From Myxococcaceae bacterium (GTDB lineage: Bacteria; Myxococcota; Myxococcia; Myxococcales; Myxococcaceae), in contig JAFGNZ010000075.1 in the NCBI GenBank assembly GCA_016926755.1, positions 1 through 64,000 of the forward strand: a stretch of DNA of 64,000 nt, given 5' to 3'. Under the pieces are notes generated by a model that had not been told where the DNA came from, made no database searches, and was given only the letters and a program-made list of their open reading frames with translations. Position 1 is the stretch's first letter. Each line of letters opens with the position of its first letter. The position numbers and the translations under genes are program-made. Positions 20,159 through 29,197 of the stretch are shown in pieces.

Positions 20159-21889
20159 ATGAGCGGAAGCAGGCTGGTGGGCGGTTCGAGGGTGGCGGTG
20201 ATCGGCGGGGGCGTGGCCGGCGCGGGGCTGGCCGCCTCCCTCCTCTTCAATGGACGGGCCCGAGGGATCGTGCTGGACGTGCGGGTGTATGCGCGAGGGA
20301 GCCCGGACAGCGTGCCGCCTCCGGTGGTGCTGACACCCGAGTGTCGCTCGCGCATGGCCGCGCTGGGCTGCCGCGTCCCGCTGGACTGGCGCGCGCACGA
20401 GCTTCGCGGGGTGGAGATCCTCGCCCAGGGGCGCAGGGAGCTGCTGCCCGCGCCTCCCGGCGGGCTGTGGGTGGTGGATGGCTGGCCGCAGGGCCAGGGG
20501 GGGCTCGAGGTGGTGCGCGAGGCGCTCATCACCGCCGCCACGACTCAGGGGGCCCGGTTCGTGAGCCGCCATGTCGAGCGCGTGGAGCACCAACTCCCCG
20601 CGCCGGATGCGCCGGCCGCGGTGCGCAGCTGCGGTCCGCTGGTCGTCCGGGCGCAGGGCAGCGGCGAGCGCTTCCACGCGGTGGCCCTGGCGACGGGGGC
20701 GGGAGGCTCGCTCGGGGAGGCCTTCTTCCCTGGCTTCCGCCCGGCGCCCACCGTGCCCGCCGTGCAGGCGAGGATTCGCCAGGGCACCTCGCGGCTGAAC
20801 CTCTCGCCGCTGGCCCGGCTGTGGCTCGCTCCCCTGCCGGCGGTGGATGGCCTGTTCCTGCTGCCGGGCTCCCACTCGGTCTTCGCGCTCGCCTTCGGGC
20901 CGGCGGTGACGCCGTCGGATCTGTGCCAGGCGCTGATGATGGCGGCGCGGGATGGGCTCCTGGAGGAAGGCTTCGAGGTGTCGGCGCTGGAGACGACACG
21001 GCTGCCCTTCGGGCCGGGGCGCTCGCTGGTGGCGCCGGGGCAGCTCGCCGTGGGGGCGGCGGCGCTCGGGCACCCGCTGCAGATCGGGCTGTCGGAGACG
21101 CTGGCCACGTGCAGCCGCGCCGCGGTGGGGCTGCTGGATGCGGGGCTGGAGGCGTCCGCCCTGGAGCGCCGCTACGTCCGCGAGGGGCTCTCCGAGCTGC
21201 TGGAGGATGCCTCGGCGGGGGCGCGCTCCATCGCCTGGCTGCGGCGAGCGGGGCGCCGGGCGCCAGCGGCGTTCCTGGCGGCGCGCCGGAGGGGCTCGGT
21301 GGGTGGGGTGTACAGCGGCGGCGTGCTCGGGCTGGCCGCCCCTACCCCGCTGGCGCTGCTGGCTTCGGCGCGCTGGGCGGGGATGCGCGAGGTGGTGGGC
21401 TCCTGGCTGCGGATGACGGTGGAGCCGGTGCCCACGGCCATTCCCTCGCTGGAGCCGGACCTCTACTACGTCGTGGATGACGATCCGGACGCCCGCGAGG
21501 CGCTGACGCAGCTCCTGGAGTCCACGGGCGCGACCGTGGTGTCCTTCGCGGACGAGCTGGCGCTGTTCTGCGCGGTGGCGCGACGGCCGCCCACGGCGAT
21601 CCTGCTGGATGTGGTGCTGCACTGGGTGGACGGACTGCGGCTGGCCGAGGGGCTCAAGCAGCACCCGCTCACGCGGCACACGCGGGTGGTGGTGATGAGC
21701 GGGCTGAACCGGCCGCACATCCGACAGCGGGCGTTGGACGCGGGCGCGGAGGCCTTCCTCCCCAAGCCGGTGGATCCGGAGCGGCTGCTGCGGCTGTTGA
21801 TGGGCCGCGACACCGAGGCTCCGCGCTCGACGCCGGCCCGGCCCTCGGAGGGCGCCTCGGACGCGGAGTCCGGCCGCTACGCCTCCTGA
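20159..21889 (+). CDS. FAD-dependent oxidoreductase fused to C-terminal receiver (REC) domain
   Basis: N-term VAVIGGGVAGAGLAASLL dinucleotide-binding motif; C-term YYVVDDDPDAREAL ... ILLDVVLHWVDG ... FLPKPVD. Confidence 0.87.
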   Translation: MSGSRLVGGSRVAVIGGGVAGAGLAASLLFNGRARGIVLDVRVYARGSPDSVPPPVVLTPECRSRMAALGCRVPLDWRAHELRGVEILAQGRRELLPAPPGGLWVVDGWPQGQGGLEVVREALITAATTQGARFVSRHVERVEHQLPAPDAPAAVRSCGPLVVRAQGSGERFHAVALATGAGGSLGEAFFPGFRPAPTVPAVQARIRQGTSRLNLSPLARLWLAPLPAVDGLFLLPGSHSVFALAFGPAVTPSDLCQALMMAARDGLLEEGFEVSALETTRLPFGPGRSLVAPGQLAVGAAALGHPLQIGLSETLATCSRAAVGLLDAGLEASALERRYVREGLSELLEDASAGARSIAWLRRAGRRAPAAFLAARRRGSVGGVYSGGVLGLAAPTPLALLASARWAGMREVVGSWLRMTVEPVPTAIPSLEPDLYYVVDDDPDAREALTQLLESTGATVVSFADELALFCAVARRPPTAILLDVVLHWVDGLRLAEGLKQHPLTRHTRVVVMSGLNRPHIRQRALDAGAEAFLPKPVDPERLLRLLMGRDTEAPRSTPARPSEGASDAESGRYAS

Positions 21890-21929
21890 GGTCGGCGGCG
21901 GAGCCTCTCGCGGCTCATGGGCGTGAGGC

Positions 21930-22826
21930 TCAGCCCCCCAGGCTTCGCAGTGCGTCGTACGGCGGGGCCACGTGCACCGCCCCGGCTTCCTTGCGGAACC
22001 ACGTGAGCTGGCGCTTGGCGTACCGGCGCGTCTCCCGCGCCGTGTCCTGGATCGCCTCCTCCAGGGTCATCCGGCCCTCGACGACCGCGCGCGCCTGCAC
22101 GTACCCCACGCTCCGCATGGGCGCTGCCTCCGCATACCCGCGGGCCAGGAGCTCCCGCGCCTCCTCCACGAGCCCCCGCGCGAACATCGCCTCCGTGCGC
22201 GCGGTGATGGTGCGGTAGAGCTGCTCCCGCGGCGGGGCCAGCACGAACATCCGGAACGGATACCGGTCCGGCGCGAAGCCGTGCTCCCGGCGCCACTGCG
22301 AGGCCGGAATCCCTGTCTGGGCGTGGATCTCCAGCGCGCGGATGACTCGAACCAGATCCTGGCTCGGCAGCTTCGCCGCCGTCTCCGGATCCACCTGGGC
22401 GAGCTTGCGGTGGACGGCCTCCCGGCCCTCCGCGACCGCGAGCGCCTCCAGCGAGGCCCGGAGCGCCGGATCCGCCCCCGGGGCCTCCACCACCCCGTGC
22501 AGCAGGATCCGGAGGTAGAGCCCCGTGCCTCCCACGACGAACACGGGGCGCCCGCGCGCGGAGATCTCCTCGATCGCCGCGTCCGCCCGCCGCTGGTACT
22601 CCGCCGCCGAGAACGGCTCGAGCGGATCCACCACGGAGATGAGGTGATGTGGCACCGCGGCCAGCTCCTCGGGGGAGGGCTTGGCCGTGCCGATGTCGAA
22701 GGCGCGGTACACCTGTTGGGAGTCCGCGTTGACGATCTCGCCACCGGCACGGAGGGCAAGCTCCACGGCGAGGCCCGTCTTCCCCGAGGCTGTCGGGCCA
22801 GCGATGACGGTGAGCTGCGGCTTCAC
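21930..22826 (-). CDS. miaA: tRNA dimethylallyltransferase
   Basis: TVIAGPTASGKTGLAVELA, EIVNADSQQVYRAFDIGTAKPS, RRYAKRQLTWFRKE. Confidence 0.96.
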   Translation of the reverse strand: MKPQLTVIAGPTASGKTGLAVELALRAGGEIVNADSQQVYRAFDIGTAKPSPEELAAVPHHLISVVDPLEPFSAAEYQRRADAAIEEISARGRPVFVVGGTGLYLRILLHGVVEAPGADPALRASLEALAVAEGREAVHRKLAQVDPETAAKLPSQDLVRVIRALEIHAQTGIPASQWRREHGFAPDRYPFRMFVLAPPREQLYRTITARTEAMFARGLVEEARELLARGYAEAAPMRSVGYVQARAVVEGRMTLEEAIQDTARETRRYAKRQLTWFRKEAGAVHVAPPYDALRSLGG

Positions 22827-22861
22827 GGGCGCCAGTCTAGCTGGCGCCCGCGGTCATGGCC

Positions 22862-24058
22862 TCATCGCGGCCAGACGGCCACGGAGTCGATCGATCGGCC
22901 AGCCACGCCGGACCATACGGGGCTCAGGTAGTTCATCAGCTCCTGCCGGCTGATCTCCAGCGGCCCGATCTTCGAGAGCGGATCGTTGATGATGTAGTTG
23001 TCGCCCCGCTTGCCCGTGACCGTGATGAAGTGGAGGCCGTTGTAGTAGTAGGCGTTATCGGAGCCGACCCGGGCGTGATACCCGGAGGGGTTGCCCAGCG
23101 ACACCACCAGCTTGCCCTCAGCGAGCGCCTGATCGACGCCATCGATGCCGCTGCTCATCTGCGTGTTCATGCCGGCCGCCGCGGCTCCCCGGTAGATGTC
23201 GTCCGGGTGGGTGAGCGCCCCGTCGTTGCGGTGGCCCTGCATCAGGAAGCGCGTCTCGTCGATGAACCCCTCGATGTCTCCCGGATGCTGCACCGTGGCG
23301 CCGTTCGCCGACACTCCGAACGCGCGGAGCGCCATGGCCAGGCTCGCCGGGCCGCAGTTGTTGGAGCTCCAGGGCCCATTCGGGTTGTACTGGGGGTGGA
23401 CGACCTGCGACATGAAGTAGCTCGCCGGATCCCCCACCACGACCGGGGACGGGGAAGGCGACGGGCCCGGCCCGGGCTGCGGAGCCGGAGCGCCACCGCC
23501 GGGGATGGTGAGCCGCTGCCCGATCGAGATGCGATCCGGGTTGGTGATGCCGTTGGCCTGGGCGATGGCCTGCACGCTGGTGCCGAAGCGCCGCGCGATG
23601 GCCGACAGCGTGTCCCCAGGCTGAACGGTGTACGTCGTCTGGGAGCCAGGGCTCGGCGCCGGCGCCGGCGCTGGCGGCGGGACCGGGGCTGGAGCAGGAG
23701 GCTGGGGTTGGCTCGTGGGGATGGTGAGCCGCTGCCCGACCGAGATCCAGTTCGGGTTGGAGATGCCGTTGGCCTGGGCGATGGCCTGCACGCTGGTGCC
23801 AAAGCGCTGGGCAATGCGGAAGAGCGTATCCCCCGGCTGGACCACGTAGGTGGTACCTGCGCCGCGGCCCTGGAACGAGGACGCGGCGGGGCTCGCGAAG
23901 CGAGCTGCGCCGGCGTCGAAGGCATCCGAGCTCATCCGGGACGAAGAGGGCTTCGCGGTGGCGCTGGACGCCGCGGATTGCGGCATCTGGAGCGTCTGGA
24001 GGGACTGCGCGGCGAACGGACGGAACGACTGGGAGTTCTCAGTGGCAACGGAGCGCAT
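22862..24058 (-). CDS. double-LysM protein with C39-like papain-fold peptidase domain
   Basis: two YVVQPGDTLFRIAQRFGTSVQAIAQANGI LysM repeats; NNCGPASLAMALRAFGV ... GLHFITVTGKRGDNYIINDP. Confidence 0.87.
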   Translation of the reverse strand: MRSVATENSQSFRPFAAQSLQTLQMPQSAASSATAKPSSSRMSSDAFDAGAARFASPAASSFQGRGAGTTYVVQPGDTLFRIAQRFGTSVQAIAQANGISNPNWISVGQRLTIPTSQPQPPAPAPVPPPAPAPAPSPGSQTTYTVQPGDTLSAIARRFGTSVQAIAQANGITNPDRISIGQRLTIPGGGAPAPQPGPGPSPSPSPVVVGDPASYFMSQVVHPQYNPNGPWSSNNCGPASLAMALRAFGVSANGATVQHPGDIEGFIDETRFLMQGHRNDGALTHPDDIYRGAAAAGMNTQMSSGIDGVDQALAEGKLVVSLGNPSGYHARVGSDNAYYYNGLHFITVTGKRGDNYIINDPLSKIGPLEISRQELMNYLSPVWSGVAGRSIDSVAVWPR

Positions 24059-24350
24059 GGCAATCTCTTGAGGTAGGAGAAAGTAAGTGGATGAGGTTTA
24101 AATCAACACACACACCCATGTTATCGACCTATCGATTAATTTGTTTCCTGGGCATGTGCGACTCCCGCTGACTTGCTGCGACATCTCCAGAGGGAGACTC
24201 GCGGGGATAGCGAGGCATGGGTGACGCCCCTGGCCACCGTTCATCCATTTCTTAGAGAATGTTATTGAGGCAGTGGGAGCGCTGTCCGCTCCGTACGGCC
24301 GTTCAGGCGGGTAGCCGCGGCAGGGGACGTTCACTAGGTTCCCGGCCACC

Positions 24351-25337
24351 ATGACTCGCCTTCCGATCCTGCTCCTTGCCGCGCTGCTCGCCCCCAGCGC
24401 CTCCGCGGCCGAGACCCTCACCCTCTACTCCGGCCGCAATGAGCGCCTCGTGGGGCCGCTCTACAAGGCGTTCACCCAGAAGACGGGCATCCAGGTGAAG
24501 GTGCGCTACGGCGAGACGCCGCAGCTCGCCGCCACGCTCCAGGAGGAAGGGGCGAAGACGCCGGCGGACGTGTTCATCGCCCAGGACGCGGGGGCGCTCG
24601 GGGCGCTGGCGCGCGCAGGACAGCTGCAGCCCCTCCCGAAGGAGCTGCTGGACAAGGTCGACGCGCGCTTCCGCTCGCCCGAGGGCCTGTGGGTGGGCCT
24701 CAGCGGCCGGGCCCGCGTGGTGGCCTACAACACGAACAAGGTGAAGCCGGACGCGCTGCCCAAGAGCATCCTCGGGTTCACGGATCCGAGCTGGAAGGGC
24801 CGCATCGGCTGGGCCCCCACGAATGCCTCCTTCCAGGCCTTCGTCACGGCGCTGCGGCTCCTGAAGGGCGACGCGGCGGCGAAGCAGTGGCTGGAGGGCA
24901 TCAAGGCCAACAAGCCGCGCGCCTACAAGAACAACGCGGCCATCATCGAGGCGCTGGGGCGCGGTGAGATCGACGTGGGCTTCGTCAACCACTACTACCT
25001 GTACGGCGCCAACAAGAAGCGGAGCGAGCCGCTGCCGGTGGCCAACCACTTCGTCGCCGCCGGAGATCCCGGCGCGCTGGTGAATGTCGCGGGCGTCGGG
25101 CTGCTGAAGGGCTCGAAGAAGACCGAGGCGGCGCTCAAGCTCGTCGCGTTCCTGCTGGACGCGGAGGCGCAGCGGCACTTCGCGAAGGAGACCTTCGAGT
25201 ATCCGCTGGTGCCGGGCGTGGAGGCCGCTCCGGCGCTGCCGGCGCTGAGCCAGGTGGGCTCTCCGGACCTCGATCTGTCGAAGCTCGAGGATCTGCGAGG
25301 GACGCTCAAGCTCCTGCAGGAGACCGGCGTCCTCTAG
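24351..25337 (+). CDS. Fe(III) ABC transporter substrate-binding protein (FbpA/FutA-like)
   Basis: LTLYSGRNERLVGPLYKAFTQKTGIQVKVRYG ... GEIDVGFVNHYYLY. Confidence 0.9.
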   Translation: MTRLPILLLAALLAPSASAAETLTLYSGRNERLVGPLYKAFTQKTGIQVKVRYGETPQLAATLQEEGAKTPADVFIAQDAGALGALARAGQLQPLPKELLDKVDARFRSPEGLWVGLSGRARVVAYNTNKVKPDALPKSILGFTDPSWKGRIGWAPTNASFQAFVTALRLLKGDAAAKQWLEGIKANKPRAYKNNAAIIEALGRGEIDVGFVNHYYLYGANKKRSEPLPVANHFVAAGDPGALVNVAGVGLLKGSKKTEAALKLVAFLLDAEAQRHFAKETFEYPLVPGVEAAPALPALSQVGSPDLDLSKLEDLRGTLKLLQETGVL

Positions 25338-25358
25338 GCCGGAGCTCGAGAGCCCCGA

Positions 25359-26924
25359 ATGTCCCGTCGCCCCTCCAGGCCCTTGCTGGCCGCAGGGCTC
25401 GGGGTGGCCGCGATCACGCTGCTGCCTGCTGTCTACCTGCTCGTCCGCGCGGCGGAGGCCAGCTCGGAGTCCTGGGCCCTGCTCTTCCGGGCTCGAACGA
25501 TCTCGCTGCTGGGGAGCACCCTGGGGCTCGCCCTGGCGGTGACGCTCTGCGCGGCCACGCTCTCCCTGCCGCTGGCCTGGCTCACCGCCCGGACGGATCT
25601 CCCCGGGCGACGCGTGTGGACGGCGCTGCTCTGCCTGCCGCTCGCGCTGCCCACCTTCGTCAGCGGGTACGTGCTGCTGGCGGCCTTCGGCACGGGCGGC
25701 GCGTTGGAGGCTCCGCTGTCCCGGCTCGGCCTGCCCGTGCCTCCGGTGTACGGCTTCCCGGGGGCCCTGCTCGCGCTGACGCTCTCCACCTATCCGTACC
25801 TCTTCCTCGCGCTGCGCGCCGGGTTGCTCGCGCAGGATCCGGCGCTGCTGGAGAGCGCGCAGAGCCTCGGGCTGACGCCCGCACGGGCCTTCTGGCGCGT
25901 CACGGTGCCCCTGCTGCGCCCCGCCTTCGCCTCCGGCTCCCTGCTGGTCGGGCTCTACGTGCTGTCGGACTTCGGCGCCGTGGCCCTGGTCCAGTACGAC
26001 GCCTTCTCCCGCATCATCTATATGCAGTACGAAGGAGCGTATGATCGTGCCTACGCCGCGCTGCTCGGGCTGGCGCTGGTGACGGTGACGGTGCTTGTGC
26101 TCGCGCTGGAGGTCTGGGCCCGTGGCCGGGCCGGCTATCACCGCAGCGCCAAGGGCGCCTCCCGCGCCGCGCTGCCGGTCCGCCTGGGGCGCTGGCGACT
26201 GCCTGCGCTGGCCCTGTGCGGCGCAGTGGTGGCGCTCGGAGTCGGGCTGCCGGTGGGCATCCTCCTCTATTGGGCCCTGCGTGGCCTGGCGGATGGGGAG
26301 GCCGTGGTGCTGGGGCCCGCGGTGAACTCGGTGCTGGCCTCGGGGCTCGCCGCGGTGTTGTCCGTGGTGGCGGCGCTGCCGCTGGCCGTGCTGGGGGCGC
26401 GCTTCCCGGGGCGGTTCGCCACCGCGCTGGAGCGCAGCGCCTACGTGGGCTACGCGCTGCCGCCCATCGTCCTGGCCCTCTCGCTCGTCTTCTTCGGCAT
26501 CAACGTGGCGCCCTTCCTCTATGGAACGCTGGCCATGCTCCTGCTGGCCTACCTGGTGCGCTTCCTCCCGCAGGCGGTGGGCGCGCTGCGCACGGCCCTG
26601 CTCCAGATCTCCCCTCACCTCTCCGAGGTGGCGGCCACGCTGGGGCACCCTCCCCCTTCCGTCCTCGCCCGTGTCACCACGCCGCTGATGGCTCCGGGCC
26701 TGCTGGCGGGCGCGGCGCTCGTCTTCCTCACCGCCATGAAGGAGCTGCCCGCCACGCTGCTGCTGGCGCCCATCGGCTTCGACACGCTCGCCACGCGCGT
26801 CTGGAGCGCCACCGCGGAGGGGCAGTTCGCCCTGGCCGCCCCGCCCGCGCTGCTGCTGATGGCCGTCTCCGCGCTGGGCGTGGGCCTGCTGCTCTCCCAA
26901 GAGGAGCGCGCATACCCCGAGTAA
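25359..26924 (+). CDS. iron ABC transporter permease (FbpB-like, fused two-half permease)
   Basis: 521 aa, twelve-TM; SAQSLGLTPARAFWRVTVPLLRPA and VAATLGHPPPSVLARVTTPLMAPG EAA motifs. Confidence 0.92.
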   Translation: MSRRPSRPLLAAGLGVAAITLLPAVYLLVRAAEASSESWALLFRARTISLLGSTLGLALAVTLCAATLSLPLAWLTARTDLPGRRVWTALLCLPLALPTFVSGYVLLAAFGTGGALEAPLSRLGLPVPPVYGFPGALLALTLSTYPYLFLALRAGLLAQDPALLESAQSLGLTPARAFWRVTVPLLRPAFASGSLLVGLYVLSDFGAVALVQYDAFSRIIYMQYEGAYDRAYAALLGLALVTVTVLVLALEVWARGRAGYHRSAKGASRAALPVRLGRWRLPALALCGAVVALGVGLPVGILLYWALRGLADGEAVVLGPAVNSVLASGLAAVLSVVAALPLAVLGARFPGRFATALERSAYVGYALPPIVLALSLVFFGINVAPFLYGTLAMLLLAYLVRFLPQAVGALRTALLQISPHLSEVAATLGHPPPSVLARVTTPLMAPGLLAGAALVFLTAMKELPATLLLAPIGFDTLATRVWSATAEGQFALAAPPALLLMAVSALGVGLLLSQEERAYPE

Positions 26925-26946
26925 CGGGATAGTGTGCGCCCGCGCG

Positions 26947-28029
26947 ATGCCGCTGCTCTCGATCGACCAGATCACCCTCCGCTATACCGCCAGTGGCACC
27001 GCCGCGGTGGACGGGCTCTCCCTCGCGCTCGAGCCCGGTGAGACGGTGGCCCTGCTCGGCCCCTCCGGCTGCGGCAAGACGACGACGCTGCGCCTCGTCG
27101 CGGGCTTCGAGCGCCCGGAGGCTGGCCGCATCACGCTGGAGGAGCGCGTCCTCGTCGGCCCGGGCGTCTTCGTGCCACCGGATCAGCGCCGCGTGGGCAT
27201 GGTGTTCCAGGACTACGCCCTCTTCCCGCACCTGTCCGTGCTGGACAACGTCACCTTCGGGCTGGAGGCCCTGCCGCGCCGCGAGCAGGTGCCCCGCGCC
27301 CGCGCCATGCTGGAGCTGTTCGGGCTGGGCGGCTTCGAGGCGCGCATGCCGCACGCGCTCTCCGGCGGCCAGCAGCAGCGCGTGGCGCTGGCCCGGGCGC
27401 TGGCTCCGGGGCCTCGGGTGTTGCTGCTCGACGAGGCCTTCTCCAGCCTCGACGCCGCGCTGCGCGCCTCTACCCGGGTCGAGGTGCGCCGGGTGCTCAA
27501 GTCCCTGGGGACCACCGTGCTGCTCGTCACGCATGACCAGGCGGAGGCCATGGCCTTCGCGGATCGGCTGGCGGTGATGCGCGCCGGGAAGGTGGAGCAG
27601 ATCGGGACACCGGAGGCCATCTACACGGCGCCGCGCAACGCCTTCGTGGCGTGGTTCCTCGGGGGCACCAACCTGCTGCCGGGCAGCGCCTTCGGCAACG
27701 GCGCGCGGACGGTGCTCGGCGTCATCCCCCTGATGGGGACGGCGAAGGGCCAGGTCCTCCTGTCGCTGAGGCCGGAGGCCCTGAGGCTGGTGCCGGACAC
27801 GGACGCGGTGGCGCTGGGAGGTGCGCTGCGCGCGGAGGTGCTCTCGCGCGAGTTCCAGGGGCACGGCGTGGAGTTCACCGTGGGGTGCGGCGGCATGGAG
27901 TTGACGGTGCGCGGCGCGCCGGAGCTGCCGTTGGGTCCAGGCGACAGGGCGCGTCTGGAGGTGGTCGGCAAGGCCGTGGTGCTGGAGGACGCTCCGCCGG
28001 AGGCGGAGGCCCAGTCACGGCTTGAGTAG
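26947..28029 (+). CDS. ABC transporter ATP-binding protein (FbpC-like)
   Basis: LLGPSGCGKTTTLR, ALSGGQQQRVALARALAPGPRVLLLDEAFSSLD, TOBE-like C-terminus. Confidence 0.95.
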   Translation: MPLLSIDQITLRYTASGTAAVDGLSLALEPGETVALLGPSGCGKTTTLRLVAGFERPEAGRITLEERVLVGPGVFVPPDQRRVGMVFQDYALFPHLSVLDNVTFGLEALPRREQVPRARAMLELFGLGGFEARMPHALSGGQQQRVALARALAPGPRVLLLDEAFSSLDAALRASTRVEVRRVLKSLGTTVLLVTHDQAEAMAFADRLAVMRAGKVEQIGTPEAIYTAPRNAFVAWFLGGTNLLPGSAFGNGARTVLGVIPLMGTAKGQVLLSLRPEALRLVPDTDAVALGGALRAEVLSREFQGHGVEFTVGCGGMELTVRGAPELPLGPGDRARLEVVGKAVVLEDAPPEAEAQSRLE

Positions 28030-28163
28030 ATGGATGGCCCCCCTTTCGGGTGGCCCCAGCGGTACTCAGGCCGCCTTGGACCGTTCAGTCTGACGCAGGT
28101 AGCATCCAGGGGCATCTACCATGGCAAGCCGCAATCACTCGACATAGCCCTGGAAACCTCCAG

Positions 28164-29144
28164 ATGGTCCACTGCTCTCCGTTCCTCACGCTGCTCTCGC
28201 CAATTGTCGCGGCAATGCTTCTTTGCGGTTGTATGGATTGCGCAGCGAGAGATCCTCAACCAAGCAAAGACCCTGGATCCCATCAACCCCAAGAGTCGCT
28301 GGCCGAGAGTCTCGGCCTTATCGAAGAGCAAAGTCTGGAGCCTTATCGCTACCGTTTGAACAGGTTGGAGGGGGAGCTCGATACTGAAAACCGGTATCGG
28401 TCAACCGTTTTGATCAGACCCAACGGGCAACTCCAAGAAGAGGGAGAAGGGCGATGCAGTGGAGTCCTCATCAGCTCTCGCCTTGTCCTGACAGCGGGTC
28501 ATTGTGTGTGTAGTCGCCAGACTCGCGAATCTGGCGACATTCGTCATGTCGTCATTGATGGCTCAGCCTGCGCGACGACCGCGAACGTAGCGGTAGTAAC
28601 CTATCTTCCTACACTACCAGGAAACGATACTCACTATTGGCACCAAGACTACCGTGGCAAAGTACGACCCCACCCTGATCTCAAGATAACGCTTGATTCC
28701 AGTGGGGGGATGGTGTCGAGCAATGCGGATCTTGCAATGATCATTCTCGACACACCAGCACCGAGCGATCTGGAACCCACCGCACTGGCGGAGACGGATG
28801 TTGAAGCCAATGAGTCTATTGTCCTGGTCGGCTTTGGGCACGACAGCACATGGGCTGAGCTCCACGAAATGCGCCGCTTCAACAGGGAAATGGTCGCTGA
28901 GACCATGTCAAAGGGTGCTGTGAGGACATTGATGCAACAGTCCAACCCGACGGCAGACAATAATGATAGCGGTGGCCCATGTCTCCGCGAAACGAGCCAT
29001 GTCCCTGTTGTCGTCGGCATTTCAAGCAGAGGGCTGGGTGAGGGTTCAACCTTCACGAGCACACACGCCTACAAGGCGTGGATAGGCGAAGCACTCCGGC
29101 AAGCGTCCCGGGCAGACGCCGATTCAAGTCCGCGCTCTCCGTGA
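28164..29144 (+). CDS. trypsin-like (S1) serine protease, putative lipoprotein
   Basis: LTAGHCVC (His), NADLAMIILD (Asp), NNDSGGPC (Ser); hydrophobic N-terminus with Cys. Confidence 0.87.
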   Translation: MVHCSPFLTLLSPIVAAMLLCGCMDCAARDPQPSKDPGSHQPQESLAESLGLIEEQSLEPYRYRLNRLEGELDTENRYRSTVLIRPNGQLQEEGEGRCSGVLISSRLVLTAGHCVCSRQTRESGDIRHVVIDGSACATTANVAVVTYLPTLPGNDTHYWHQDYRGKVRPHPDLKITLDSSGGMVSSNADLAMIILDTPAPSDLEPTALAETDVEANESIVLVGFGHDSTWAELHEMRRFNREMVAETMSKGAVRTLMQQSNPTADNNDSGGPCLRETSHVPVVVGISSRGLGEGSTFTSTHAYKAWIGEALRQASRADADSSPRSP

Positions 29145-29197
29145 GCCGTGAACTTATTCAGTCACCTCAGTCATCTGCGCACACAGGGGAATGTCCC

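Noticed and set aside
23460-23870. Repeated DNA within the LysM gene as possible tandem repeat element
   Set aside because: Explained by two LysM domains encoded in frame
24303-26975. 890-aa minus-strand ORF opposite the iron ABC genes
   Set aside because: Q/R/G/E-rich antisense shadow; the plus-strand FbpA/FbpB genes have clear family motifs
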